Source: an uncultured Actinomycetes bacterium (GTDB lineage Bacteria > Actinomycetota > Actinomycetes > Nanopelagicales > Nanopelagicaceae). From it: DNA of 64,000 nucleotides. Below the pieces are notes generated by a model. That model saw nothing but the letters and a program-made list of their open reading frames with translations. It searched no databases and was not told the DNA's origin. Every line of letters begins with the position of its first letter. The stretch's first letter is position 1. Shown piece after piece: positions 9,181-19,542 of the stretch. The stretch spans positions 1-64,000 of the forward strand of contig CAINRW010000044.1 of NCBI GenBank assembly GCA_903852815.1, in the 5' to 3' direction. A program made the position numbers and the translations under genes.

Positions 9181-9252
9181 GCCCCCGTAGCTCAGGGGAT
9201 AGAGCACCGCCCTCCGGAGGCGGGTGCACAGGTTCGAATCCTGTCGGGGGCA
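9181..9252 (+). tRNA. tRNA-Arg (anticodon CCG)
   Basis: GCCCCCG/CGGGGGC acceptor stem, D arm GCTCAGGGGATAGAGC, anticodon arm CCGCC-CTCCGGA-GGCGG, T arm ACAGG-TTCGAAT-CCTGT; discriminator A, no encoded CCA. Confidence 0.96.
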
Positions 9253-9419
9253 CAGCGCGACTTAAATCACGCATAATTCGCAAATCTTTTTCATTTCATC
9301 CTTGTTAATCAATGCAATAGCAGGGAGAATTACCCCCTTGCGCATGAACGTGTGCGTATTACATCGGTAAACATTGGCGCGATTTGGGTATGCCCGGATC
9401 TTTAATAAGGAGGCCCCGC

Positions 9420-9689
9420 ATGGATTGGCGACATCAATCAGCGTGCCGAGACGAAGATCCAGAACTCTTTTTTCCAGTTGGAAACACTGGCCCTGCACTC
9501 ACACAAATTGAGGAAGCAAAGAAAGTTTGCAACCGTTGCATTGTTAAGGAGCCATGTCTTGCTTGGGCCCTTGAGAGTGGACAAGATGCCGGAGTTTGGG
9601 GCGGATTATCTGAAGATGAGCGCCGTGCACTCAAGCGCCGTGCAGCTCGTAATCGTGCACGTTTGATGGAACAACAAAACAGTATTTAA
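9420..9689 (+). CDS. WhiB family Fe-S transcriptional regulator (WhiB1-like)
   Basis: MDWRHQSACRDEDPELFFP...CNRCIVKEPC...GVWGGLSEDERR; four Cys; AAGGAGG before ATG 9420; next to pdtaS as in mycobacteria. Confidence 0.93.
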   Translation: MDWRHQSACRDEDPELFFPVGNTGPALTQIEEAKKVCNRCIVKEPCLAWALESGQDAGVWGGLSEDERRALKRRAARNRARLMEQQNSI

Positions 9690-11155
9690 AGTGGGAAGCG
9701 CAAATTAGCGCGCGTCCCTTGTTGTGTTGATTCCAATTTCAAAACTCCATTTAATTCATTTTCAGTTAACGTACGCACGATTTGTAAACCAAGATTTGAT
9801 GACGTTGCCAAATCAAATCCATCAGGTAAACCAATACCATCATCAACGATGTTAATTACGCACTCGTTGCTGTAACGCTGAAGTTCTATTGAAAGCACTG
9901 AGCCTTGTTCGGCAAGACCATGTTCGAGGGCGTTGTGCATTAATTCAGTTACAACAAGTGAGAGCGGTGTAGCAACTCTTGACTCTAAGGAACCAAGTTC
10001 GCCCTTGCGCTCAATTTTTAACTGACCCATCCGTGGACTCAGCTCCAAGGCATGTGTGACCAACTGATTGAGAACTTCATCAAAGGCCACCGTATTTTCT
10101 GCACTACTTGAAAGCGTTTCATGCACTAAAGCAATTGATGCGATTCGACGAACGGCTTCATTGAGCGCAGAAGCTGCACCTGGATCTTCAATTCTTCGCG
10201 CTTGTAAACGCAGCAGCGCTGAAACTGTTTGCAAGTTATTTTTTACTCGATGGTGAATCTCTCGAATAGTTGCATCTTTAGTTACCAGTTCGCGTTCGCG
10301 ACGTCGAAGCTCGGTTACGTTTTGAAGTAAGACAATAGCGCCAATTCGATCTTCGCCCTGGAGTAATGGCAGAACGAGTAATTCGATTATTGCCCCTTGA
10401 TTATCTATTTCTACACGTCTTAAAACTTTGCCATTCAACCTTGTGCGAATACCTTCTTCATGTGGGTCATGAGAATTATTAGCAACGGCTTCAGCAACTT
10501 CGCCAAGAATGTTGCTTTCAATCTCGCTTTTCCATCCCATGCGACTAAATGCCGAACGGGCATTAGGACTTGCGAAAGAGATAACGCCATTAACATCTAA
10601 ACGAATTAAGCCATCGCCTACACGTGGAACTGGTTCAAAAAGGGAGCCAACATTTTTATATGGAAATGTGCCTTCAGAAACCATGCGGTAGAGGCAATGT
10701 GCAATCTCCCGATAATTAAGTTCCAGTCTGCTGGGTGAGCGCATAAGTTCTGCATTTCGGTGACGCGAAATAACTGCAATAACTTGGTCATCAAAAACCA
10801 CAGGAATGGTTTCCTGCTTAACTAAAATCTCTCCAAATTTTTCAGGGGCTGAATCTCGAATTATCTCTGCATTAGAAAGCGCGCTATCAATCTGGGCATT
10901 ACTCCCCCACAAAATTTCATCGCCAATGATGTCGTTGGTGAAAATTGTCGCCGCTGTGGTTGGACGAATATGTGCCACTGCAACATGACCTGTTGGCCAC
11001 ATCTTCATGTCTTTGCGAATCGGGACCCATAAAACTAAATCGGCAAAAGAAAGATCTGAAAGTAGCTGCCAGTCAGCAACCAGTTCACGTAATTTATGTG
11101 CTTGATCAATCGAGATTGAACTGCGCCCATGAATGAGTGATTCAAACTGGGGCAT
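9686..11155 (-). CDS. pdtaS: PdtaS-type sensor histidine kinase
   Basis: 489 aa; GAF/PAS-like N-terminus, EIHHRVKNNLQTVSALLRLQARR (HisKA_2), HATPase C-terminus; synteny with whiB. Confidence 0.85.
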   Translation of the reverse strand: MPQFESLIHGRSSISIDQAHKLRELVADWQLLSDLSFADLVLWVPIRKDMKMWPTGHVAVAHIRPTTAATIFTNDIIGDEILWGSNAQIDSALSNAEIIRDSAPEKFGEILVKQETIPVVFDDQVIAVISRHRNAELMRSPSRLELNYREIAHCLYRMVSEGTFPYKNVGSLFEPVPRVGDGLIRLDVNGVISFASPNARSAFSRMGWKSEIESNILGEVAEAVANNSHDPHEEGIRTRLNGKVLRRVEIDNQGAIIELLVLPLLQGEDRIGAIVLLQNVTELRRRERELVTKDATIREIHHRVKNNLQTVSALLRLQARRIEDPGAASALNEAVRRIASIALVHETLSSSAENTVAFDEVLNQLVTHALELSPRMGQLKIERKGELGSLESRVATPLSLVVTELMHNALEHGLAEQGSVLSIELQRYSNECVINIVDDGIGLPDGFDLATSSNLGLQIVRTLTENELNGVLKLESTQQGTRANLRFPL

Positions 11156-11542
11156 TTATTTCCACTCCGCCAAATTTAAAGCGATTTCCTGGGTAGCAAA
11201 CCAAATCAATTCGTCCTCACCCGGATAGAGGAGCAAAGCACACTGAACTTGTTCCCACTTTAATTCGCTATTGAGAGTGACAGTTTTTTCTTCAACTTGA
11301 TTGACTTGGCCAGTTGTAAGTTCAATCGCCACAACAATTCCTGGGCTAGTACTTGAACTTTGCTGGGCTAATGCCACTTCAGCTGCCTCTAAAGAAAGCA
11401 GATACTCAATCTCTTCTTCATCTAAATCTTCATTGGCACCGGTATAAAAAGGAGTTGGTGCATAGATTGATTCGACACTCTTAACACCAGTCTGAATGAA
11501 TTCATCGAGCGCGTCACGTGAAATTGGAAGATAGGCTCGCAT
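11156..11542 (-). CDS. Conserved actinobacterial protein, likely DUF6912 family
   Basis: 128 aa MRAYLPISRDALDEFIQTG...; family number from memory of similar proteins, position next to PdtaS. Confidence 0.6.
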   Translation of the reverse strand: MRAYLPISRDALDEFIQTGVKSVESIYAPTPFYTGANEDLDEEEIEYLLSLEAAEVALAQQSSSTSPGIVVAIELTTGQVNQVEEKTVTLNSELKWEQVQCALLLYPGEDELIWFATQEIALNLAEWK

Positions 11543-11562
11543 GGCGCTAATAGTATTAGAAG

Positions 11563-12663
11563 TCAGCCAGCAATCTCTCCAGCGATTTTGGCAATAGATT
11601 TGCGCAAGCCAGAACGGGGATTAACTTCAATGAGAGTGGCTTTTTGATCAAGGGCCATGGTCGTAGCTCGTGGGTCGCGACCTAAAACTCTCACCGCTAG
11701 TGGGCGAAGTTTTGTTGTGATTTCCAGAAACTTGCTCTCCTCAACTTCTCCGCGCTTTCCTGGTGAGCGTTTATTGAGCAGGAAACTTAACTCTGCCCGA
11801 ATTGAAGTCTTTTCTAAGAGTTGTGTGACTTGCTCAAGGCGATGAATCCCTAATAAATCTGGTCTAGCAATAACCATCAGTTCATCGCCTTGGTCACAGC
11901 TCCAGGTTGTCACTGTTGATGTCCAGCGCCTATCTGTTAAACGATTTGAAAGCCCAGAAATAGAGCCCAAATCAATAACTACAAAATCAAAATTATGTGT
12001 GGCGTTCTGCATTAATTCATCGATCGAAGCAGCTTGGGACTGTGAGATTTCGGCAATCGATAGATTCGGTGCAATTATTCGCCAACCAGATTCACCTACG
12101 ACATTTCGAATAGAAATCAAAGTTGCAATTGATGGTGCCCGAAAATTCGCATCAATTATTAATGTGCTTTTCTCTAAAAGACTTAACTCCATGGCTAAGT
12201 TCAGTGCGATAGTCGTACAACCTGTGTCACTTCCTGCCGAGCCAAGTGCGATAACCCGGGCTCTACGGTTTTGCCTAATATCGGCACTGACCTGTCGAAG
12301 CATTGGGGTACGCAAAAAGCCACGCACGATGCTTACAAGTTCGGTGGCGGTGGTTGGTATCGGATGAAGTTCGGCAAATGCATCACTGGCTGTTGTCGTA
12401 TTAGAAAAGCCGATTACTTGCTTCACTTTCTTAGAAAGTGCTGTAACTACTTCTCGTGAAATACCATCAAGATCAGGAGCATAAATAAGCAGCGCCGTGG
12501 AAGCCAACTCGACATTATTAGCTAGAAATAGTTCAAGATTTTCAAGATCTATCGCTCTAAAAACAACGCTCCAACCTTCGGCAAAGAGCGTGCTGGATAT
12601 GAAACCTTCGCTGTGTGCATCTGCAACGGCCGTAATTACGACAGGCAATTCTTGGTTAAACAT
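11563..12663 (-). CDS. CpaE/TadZ/MinD-like ATPase homologue with degenerate Walker A
   Basis: ALGSAGSDTGCTTIALNLAMELSLLEKSTLIIDANFRAPS and FVVIDLGS fit the MinD/CpaE fold, but KGGxGKT is replaced by SAGSDTGCTT. Confidence 0.75.
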   Translation of the reverse strand: MFNQELPVVITAVADAHSEGFISSTLFAEGWSVVFRAIDLENLELFLANNVELASTALLIYAPDLDGISREVVTALSKKVKQVIGFSNTTTASDAFAELHPIPTTATELVSIVRGFLRTPMLRQVSADIRQNRRARVIALGSAGSDTGCTTIALNLAMELSLLEKSTLIIDANFRAPSIATLISIRNVVGESGWRIIAPNLSIAEISQSQAASIDELMQNATHNFDFVVIDLGSISGLSNRLTDRRWTSTVTTWSCDQGDELMVIARPDLLGIHRLEQVTQLLEKTSIRAELSFLLNKRSPGKRGEVEESKFLEITTKLRPLAVRVLGRDPRATTMALDQKATLIEVNPRSGLRKSIAKIAGEIAG

Positions 12664-13255
12664 GTGAGCGAATCACCACTAATCGACCCTTAGTCGTTGC
12701 CGATAAAAGGCGAAGAACTTGAGTTTCTTCGACTGCAACTGTAATCGCGGCATCAGTGCCAAAGTTTTTACTTTTTGTATCAGCGCTTAAAACGCGCACT
12801 CCACCTAAAATAAATATTGGATCTGCAATTCCCTGTCCACTATCGCTATCTAGGACCCAGTAAATATCTACGGCTTCACCAACTTGAATTCCTTCGGCTA
12901 AATCAACGGCTCGAACACTTAAAGGAACCGCACTACTTGCAATAACCGAGACGGTAGCGCTGATACTTTCCTGATCAACGATTTGGCCAATCATTAAATT
13001 ACGAATGACAACCTGACCAAGAGGGTTCAAACTCTTTTCGACATAAGTAGTTGAACTTGTATCAAGGTTCATGCTCACTAACTGCATTTCACCGATAGAG
13101 ATTTGGTGACCTACGGGCAAGTTCAGCGTTGCTACCCAATACTCTCGCTTTGAATTTGAAAGTGCAGCTAAGGCAAAGGCAGAGATAAAAGATGCGGCAA
13201 TGAGCGTAATTGCAAGAGGTAGTCGAGATCTATTGAGATATTTTTTAGGTTTCAT
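12656..13255 (-). CDS. SAF-domain membrane-anchored protein (CpaB/RcpC-like)
   Basis: N-terminal TM then VATLNLPVGHQISIGEMQLVSMNL...GQVVIRNLMIGQIVDQESIS; start at MKPKK preferred over TTG 13273. Confidence 0.7.
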   Translation of the reverse strand: MKPKKYLNRSRLPLAITLIAASFISAFALAALSNSKREYWVATLNLPVGHQISIGEMQLVSMNLDTSSTTYVEKSLNPLGQVVIRNLMIGQIVDQESISATVSVIASSAVPLSVRAVDLAEGIQVGEAVDIYWVLDSDSGQGIADPIFILGGVRVLSADTKSKNFGTDAAITVAVEETQVLRLLSATTKGRLVVIRSHV

Positions 13256-13377
13256 AGGTGCACCTAAATGCAACCCTGATACCGCTAATTCAACTTATCC
13301 ACACTCATCAATTGTGATGGGAAAAACTCAACTCTTTGGCTGAGTCTTTGCCGAGCCTCCCATAGAACCCTTAACAC

Positions 13378-13902
13378 ATGACAACACAACAGGTAAGTGA
13401 AGAGTTAACAATCCACAGTTTTCGAATCGATGATTATGCGCAAAATGTCGATGACGATTGGTTGCATCCTCAACTTGAAATATTTAGACCCATTCAAAAG
13501 CCAACAGTAAAATTTGTGAGCAAGCTATATCTAGTTCCCACACAATATGAAGGTGAATACGATCCTGCTTTTGCTCCCGAGCCAACTTCTGCTGCAGATT
13601 TGCCCGAGTTATTGCCATGGGTGAATCGCTTTGCACATAACCTCGTAGAAATCTGGGCCGGACGTAGATCGCCGAAACAGTTAGAGACTCAGTGTCACTT
13701 CACAATTTACTCAGAGCTAACGAGAAAATCAGGCAGCGAAAAGAGCGTGGGGCATATTCGACAGACTCACTTGCAAGAACCACTCGATGGAATTTGCGAA
13801 GCAACAGTCACGGTTCGATACGGTGAACGCCTTCGAGCAATCATCCTTCGATTTGAGGGATTAGATAATCGTTGGCTTTGTACCGCGCTTACTTTGCTTT
13901 AA
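13378..13902 (+). CDS. Rv3235-family conserved protein
   Basis: [23 protein letters not shown]...; position adjacent to secA as in other actinobacteria. Confidence 0.65.
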   Translation: MTTQQVSEELTIHSFRIDDYAQNVDDDWLHPQLEIFRPIQKPTVKFVSKLYLVPTQYEGEYDPAFAPEPTSAADLPELLPWVNRFAHNLVEIWAGRRSPKQLETQCHFTIYSELTRKSGSEKSVGHIRQTHLQEPLDGICEATVTVRYGERLRAIILRFEGLDNRWLCTALTLL

Positions 13903-16571
13903 GCACCGCCGTGACAGCGTTTAAATTTCTTGCCAGAGCCGCATGGGCAAGGAGCATTTCGAGAAACTTCGCCAGTTGTTTTTACACCAGATTCATCGGC
14001 AGCGGTGTATTGCAAACCAGTTGTTGGCAATGGTTTAGCTTCAAGACCGGCGCCACTAATTTCTTTGCCTGATGCTTCTACTGTAACTTCGATATTGAAT
14101 AAGAAACCTGCGATTTCCTCTTTGATTGCATCCATCATCGCTGAGAAAAGCTCATAGCCCTCACGCTGATACTCAACGAGTGGATCACGTTGTGCCATGG
14201 CACGTAAACCAATACCTTCTTGCAGGTAGTCCATTTCATAAAGATGCTCACGCCATTTACGATCAAGAACGGATAGCAGAACTTTGCGCTCGAGTTCGCG
14301 CATAACATCTGGACCCAGATTTTCTTCGCGCTTTGCATAAGCCGCTTGGCAATCTTCAATAATCGCTGAAGTTAAGTAATCAACATCGAGACCCGCTCTG
14401 GAACCAGCTCGTTCAATTAATTCTTCAACTGTAAATGAAATTGGATAAATAGTCTTGAGTGCATTCCACAAAGTATCTAGATCCCAATCTTCGGAATATC
14501 CAGTAGATGTAGCTGCAGCGACGTAGGCCGTCAATGTGTCATCTACGAAAGTAGCGACTTGATCCTTGATATCAGCACCTTCTAGAACCATTCGACGTTC
14601 GCCATAAACAACTTGGCGTTGACGGTTCATGACATCGTCATATTTCAAAACATTTTTACGCATCTCAAAGTTTTGTGACTCAACTTGAGTTTGTGCTGAA
14701 CGAATAGCATTGCTAACCATCTTTGATTCGATTGGCACATCTTCAGGGATTCCAGCAGCTAATAAGAAGCGCTCGACCATTCCTGAGTTAAAGCGACGCA
14801 TTAACTCATCTTGTAATGAGAGATAGAAACGGGATTCACCAGGATCGCCTTGGCGACCTGCACGTCCACGCAACTGATTATCAATGCGTCGCGATTCATG
14901 GCGTTCGGTACCTAAAACATAGAGACCGCCAAGAGCAATAACTTCCTCATGACCTAAAGCAACTGCCGCTTTTTGTCGGGCAATTTCTTCAGGCCAAGCC
15001 TTTTCATAGGCTTCTGAGTTTTCAACTGGAGAAAGTCCGCGACGTTGTAATTCGTAATCGGCCATGAACTCTGGGTTTCCACCCAACATAATGTCAGTAC
15101 CGCGACCAGCCATATTTGTAGCAACAGTTACTGCGCCTTTTACGCCCGCTCTGGCGATGATGGCAGCTTCACGTTCATGGTGTTTTGCATTAAGAACTTC
15201 GTGAGGAACACCAGATTTGCGAAGGAAAGCTGAAAGCTCTTCAGATTTTTCAACGCTGACTGTACCTACGAGAACAGGTTGGCCTTTGCGATGTTTTTCG
15301 ACGATATCTAATGTCACTGCAGCAAATTTTCCAGCCTCAGATTTGTACACTAAATCTGGCTGATCAATACGGACCATTGAACGATTCGTTGGAATTGGAA
15401 CAACACCCAATTTGTAAATCTGATGGAATTCAGATGCCTCGGTCATCGCCGTTCCAGTCATACCTGACAATTTCTCATAAAGGCGGAAATAGTTTTGCAA
15501 AGTGATTGTGGCAAGAGTCTGATTTTCATCTTTAATCTCAATGCGCTCTTTTGCTTCTAACGCCTGGTGTAAACCTTCGCTGTAACGGCGACCTGCCAAC
15601 ATTCGGCCAGTATGTTCGTCAACGATTAAGAGTTCGCCATTCATTACAACATAATCTTTATCGCGTTTAAAAAGTTCCTTGGCGCGAACTGCGTTATTTA
15701 GGTAACCAATCATTGGAGTATTTGCAGCTTCGTAGAGATTGCCAATCTGCAATAACTCTTCTACACGTGTTACACCTTCTTCAAGGATGCCGACAGTTTT
15801 CTTCTTCTCATCAATTTCGTAGTGCACATCTTTTTGCAGTTTTCCAACAAGATTTGCAAACTCTACGTACCACTTAGTTGCCTTATCGGCCGGACCGCTA
15901 ATAATTAATGGCGTTCTTGCTTCATCAATTAAAATGGAGTCAACTTCATCGACAACTGCAAAGAAATGATCGCGCTGAACGCACTCTTCTAATGACCATG
16001 ACATGTTGTCGCGCAAATAATCAAAACCGAATTCATTATTTGTTCCATATGTAATATCGGCGTGATAAGCCTCGCGACGCTCAGCTGGTGACATGTTGGC
16101 AAGAATTACACCAACTTTTAAACCAAGGAAGCGATGAATACGACCCATCCATTCGCTATCGCGTTCTGCTAAGTAATCATTCGTCGTAACAACATGCACG
16201 CCGCGACCAGCAAGGGCGTTGAGATAGGAAGGAAGAGTTGCTACTAAAGTCTTACCTTCACCTGTACGCATTTCAGCGATATTGCCCTTATGTAGCGCTG
16301 CACCACCCATAAGTTGAACGTCGTAATGACGCTGACCTAAAGTTCTTTTTGCCGCTTCACGAACAACAGCAAAAGCTTCGGGCATGATTGAATCTAAATC
16401 TTCGCCCTTGGAGATCCGTGCTTTGAATAGTTCAGTCTGGTTACGAAGCTCCACATCACTTAAGGCAGAGATACGAGGCTCGTGAGAATTAACGTGCTCA
16501 ACAACTTTAGTAAGTTCGCGAAGTGCGCGGCCTTCACCGGCACGCAAAATCCTGTCAAAAAACGCTGGCAT
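13899..16571 (-). CDS. secA: Preprotein translocase ATPase SecA
   Basis: 890 aa; [65 protein letters not shown]-terminal SEC-C zinc motif [17 protein letters not shown]. Confidence 0.98.
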   Translation of the reverse strand: MPAFFDRILRAGEGRALRELTKVVEHVNSHEPRISALSDVELRNQTELFKARISKGEDLDSIMPEAFAVVREAAKRTLGQRHYDVQLMGGAALHKGNIAEMRTGEGKTLVATLPSYLNALAGRGVHVVTTNDYLAERDSEWMGRIHRFLGLKVGVILANMSPAERREAYHADITYGTNNEFGFDYLRDNMSWSLEECVQRDHFFAVVDEVDSILIDEARTPLIISGPADKATKWYVEFANLVGKLQKDVHYEIDEKKKTVGILEEGVTRVEELLQIGNLYEAANTPMIGYLNNAVRAKELFKRDKDYVVMNGELLIVDEHTGRMLAGRRYSEGLHQALEAKERIEIKDENQTLATITLQNYFRLYEKLSGMTGTAMTEASEFHQIYKLGVVPIPTNRSMVRIDQPDLVYKSEAGKFAAVTLDIVEKHRKGQPVLVGTVSVEKSEELSAFLRKSGVPHEVLNAKHHEREAAIIARAGVKGAVTVATNMAGRGTDIMLGGNPEFMADYELQRRGLSPVENSEAYEKAWPEEIARQKAAVALGHEEVIALGGLYVLGTERHESRRIDNQLRGRAGRQGDPGESRFYLSLQDELMRRFNSGMVERFLLAAGIPEDVPIESKMVSNAIRSAQTQVESQNFEMRKNVLKYDDVMNRQRQVVYGERRMVLEGADIKDQVATFVDDTLTAYVAAATSTGYSEDWDLDTLWNALKTIYPISFTVEELIERAGSRAGLDVDYLTSAIIEDCQAAYAKREENLGPDVMRELERKVLLSVLDRKWREHLYEMDYLQEGIGLRAMAQRDPLVEYQREGYELFSAMMDAIKEEIAGFLFNIEVTVEASGKEISGAGLEAKPLPTTGLQYTAADESGVKTTGEVSRNAPCPCGSGKKFKRCHGGA

Positions 16572-16617
16572 CGCTGCAACCTTTCAAGAGTTCACAAATC
16601 TCATCTGCTCTAGACCC

Positions 16618-17253
16618 CTATCGTAGAGGTTGAGTCACGCAAGCGGTAACTGAGCCCAGAACACGCAATCCGCCCGATTGCAGCGCCCTAGTCGCCTCCG
16701 AAACACTGGCCCCGGTGGTGACTACATCGTCTATAAGTAACAAATCACCTCGGGGAAACATTCCCGGTTTGAGTGCAAATGCACCATGCATATTGGATGC
16801 ACGATCCTTAGCACTGAGGCCACTTTGATCACTTACCTTTCTCACGATAGTTAGCAAAGGTGAGACAGGTATCTGAGTTTGTTGAGAAATCTCTTTGCAT
16901 ATTTCGTACATGAAATCTCGACCACGTCTGCGTCGATTTCCTGAAGCCGATGGAATTGGCACAAGTCTGGCATTGCTAGATGTGAAATCACCTCGCTTTA
17001 TAACATGCACGATTGCTTCAATAATCAAATGATCTGCTCCAGCTAAACCATTTTCTTTAGCTGCCAAAATTATTTTACTTGCAGTTGGTGAGTACAAAAT
17101 CGCAGAATGAACTTTAATTTTATCTAAGTGAGTGAGGTAATAATGTGGATGCCATTCTCGACGACACAATGAACAGATAGATAAACCAATTGCATTGCAG
17201 CCATAACAGCGTATTGGAAAGAGAAGTTGTGTTAACTCATGAATAACTTTCAT
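16618..17253 (-). CDS. ComF family phosphoribosyltransferase-like protein
   Basis: N-terminal CYGCNAIGLSICSLC zinc ribbon and LLLIDDVVTTGASVSEATRAL PRPP motif. Confidence 0.9.
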   Translation of the reverse strand: MKVIHELTQLLFPIRCYGCNAIGLSICSLCRREWHPHYYLTHLDKIKVHSAILYSPTASKIILAAKENGLAGADHLIIEAIVHVIKRGDFTSSNARLVPIPSASGNRRRRGRDFMYEICKEISQQTQIPVSPLLTIVRKVSDQSGLSAKDRASNMHGAFALKPGMFPRGDLLLIDDVVTTGASVSEATRALQSGGLRVLGSVTACVTQPLR

Positions 17254-17302
17254 CCATGTGAATCTAGTTTGAACTAAAGCGCGGCAGAACTAGATGTGGA
17301 AA

Positions 17303-18853
17303 CTAACCGTGATAATCGTCAGGTTGTAATTTAATTAACCGTGATTCAATTCCGAGAGCAGTATTTCTGGGAAGTGTGAGCACAAAGTGTGCACCTTTTC
17401 CGGGTCGACCCCATGCTTCAAGTTCACCGTTATGAAGTCGAGCATCTTCTAAAGCAATCGAGAGGCCGAGACCTGTTCCACCTCGCGTACGGGCACGTGA
17501 GGGATCGGCTCGCCAGAAGCGATCAAAAACTCTGCGAAGTGAGTTTTCATCCAAACCGACACCATGATCACGAACGCCAACGGCAACATCGCTCTCACTT
17601 GCAATAATTGTGACAGTTATCGGTTTTTCTTCGGCATGATCAATTGCATTTGAAAAAAGATTTCGCAGAATACGCTCCACACGTCGAATATCTGCCTTTA
17701 TATAAATGTTTTCCGCAATTGAATAAATACGTAGTTCAGTCGAACGCTCTGTAGCGACCAGAGCTAAATCTTGAATACATTGATTAGCTAAAGCAACAAT
17801 GTCGAAATCAACCGCTTCAATGACTGCTACCTCAGCATCAAATCGGCTAACTTCTAAGAGATCTTCAAGCAAGCGCTCGAAGCGATCGAGTTGGGCAACA
17901 AGTAACTCAGTACTGCGAGCAACAACTGGATCAAAATTTTCTCGAGAGGCATAGATAACTTCTGATGCCATTCGAAGTGTTGTTAGTGGAGTACGTAATT
18001 CATGCGACACATCTGAGACAAAGCGTTGTTGCACACGAGATAAGTTTTCAAGTCTTGCAATCTGTTTTTCCAAGGATTCAGCCATCGCATTGAAAGCTTG
18101 ACCCAAAGTTGCGATTTCATCCCCAGTGACAACTTTCATTCGTTGCGTAAAATCTCCCGCCGTAAACTGCGTTGCAATGTGTGCGGCCTCGCGAACAGGT
18201 TTTACAACTTGTCGAACCACTAGCCAAACAATTAAAGCAATCAGTAAAACTAAAGCTGATCCAGTAAGAATAAGTAATCTTTGAATAAGGTTTAGGGTGG
18301 CTTCTTGGTTTGCTAGAGAGAAAACTAAATACATTTCATACTGACCAGCATTAGGAATACTCACTTTTTGGCCAAAAGCTAGACCTGGTATTTCCTGGCC
18401 ACCTAAATACTTAATGCTCACGTACGACCATGAAAGATCGCTTTCTTTGCGGACGATTTTACGCAAAGCCTCCGGAATGGTTTTAGGTTCTACTAAATTT
18501 GAGGTTGTCTCATAATCTTGTTCACGGGTATTTCCTGGACTTCTAATGAAAATTACTTCTCGGGCATTCTCATTGGACGTCAGCGAAGTTGCTGAACTGA
18601 TTACGTTATCTAGAACTTTGCGAACAACCTCATCTTTTTCGCCTTGAGCAAGTAAGAAACGATACTCGGCGCTGAAAATTGTCGAGCGTGCTTCAATGCG
18701 CGATGAATCGATATTAACTTTCTTAATACCGGTAGCTAACTGAGAATTGAGCGCTGAACCAGTTAAATAAATAACTATTAGGGAGAGTAAAACCGTTGAA
18801 ACAATAACTTTTGGGGCTAGCGAGTTCCTGAATCTATTTACTATTCGGTTCAT
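17303..18853 (-). CDS. mtrB: Sensor histidine kinase MtrB
   Basis: HAMP, FVSDVSHELRTPLTTLRMASEVI H-box, HATPase; directly downstream of mtrA. Confidence 0.92.
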   Translation of the reverse strand: MNRIVNRFRNSLAPKVIVSTVLLSLIVIYLTGSALNSQLATGIKKVNIDSSRIEARSTIFSAEYRFLLAQGEKDEVVRKVLDNVISSATSLTSNENAREVIFIRSPGNTREQDYETTSNLVEPKTIPEALRKIVRKESDLSWSYVSIKYLGGQEIPGLAFGQKVSIPNAGQYEMYLVFSLANQEATLNLIQRLLILTGSALVLLIALIVWLVVRQVVKPVREAAHIATQFTAGDFTQRMKVVTGDEIATLGQAFNAMAESLEKQIARLENLSRVQQRFVSDVSHELRTPLTTLRMASEVIYASRENFDPVVARSTELLVAQLDRFERLLEDLLEVSRFDAEVAVIEAVDFDIVALANQCIQDLALVATERSTELRIYSIAENIYIKADIRRVERILRNLFSNAIDHAEEKPITVTIIASESDVAVGVRDHGVGLDENSLRRVFDRFWRADPSRARTRGGTGLGLSIALEDARLHNGELEAWGRPGKGAHFVLTLPRNTALGIESRLIKLQPDDYHG

Positions 18854-18855
18854 AT

Positions 18856-19542
18856 TTATGAACCACCCATGACTCCTGCTTTATATCCAACGCCCCGAAT
18901 AGTTACCACGATTTCTGGATTTTCTGGATCATGTTCAATCTTTGAGCGCAAACGTTGAACATGCACGTTAACTAATCGAGTATCGGTGGAGTGTCTGTAT
19001 CCCCACACTTCACTCAGCAATGCATCGCGCGTAAACACGCGACCTGGTTCTTTAGCTAGCGCTACAAGGAGATCGAACTCCAGACGAGTGAGTGAGATTT
19101 GTTTACCAGCTCGCAAAATTTGATGTGCTTGCACATCGATAGCTAAATCACCGATTGTAAGCAGACCTGAAACATCGGCATTTGTTCGGCGCAATCTGGT
19201 GCGAATACGGGCGATTAATTCTGATGGGTGCTTGAAAGGTTTAACCATGTAATCATCTGCGCCAGCTTCAAGACCGCGCACAACATCGTGGCTATCACCT
19301 TTTGCGGTGAGCATGATGATTGGAACCATAGATTCTGCACGGATCAACTTGCAGACCTCGATGCCATCAAGGCCCGGCAACATAACATCAAGCAAAACTA
19401 AGTCGGGGGGATTATTTCTAAATACTTCTAAAACTTCATCGCCCCGACTGACTAAATCAACATCTATTCCAGCACCAGTTAAAACAATGCCGAGCATCTC
19501 GGCAAGGTCCTGGTCGTCATCGACGACCATAACCAGTGTCAT
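18856..19542 (-). CDS. mtrA: Response regulator MtrA
   Basis: VVDDDQDLAEML, LLDVMLPGLDGIEVCKLIR, OmpR-type C-terminus; synteny with ahcY. Confidence 0.94.
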   Translation of the reverse strand: MTLVMVVDDDQDLAEMLGIVLTGAGIDVDLVSRGDEVLEVFRNNPPDLVLLDVMLPGLDGIEVCKLIRAESMVPIIMLTAKGDSHDVVRGLEAGADDYMVKPFKHPSELIARIRTRLRRTNADVSGLLTIGDLAIDVQAHQILRAGKQISLTRLEFDLLVALAKEPGRVFTRDALLSEVWGYRHSTDTRLVNVHVQRLRSKIEHDPENPEIVVTIRGVGYKAGVMGGS

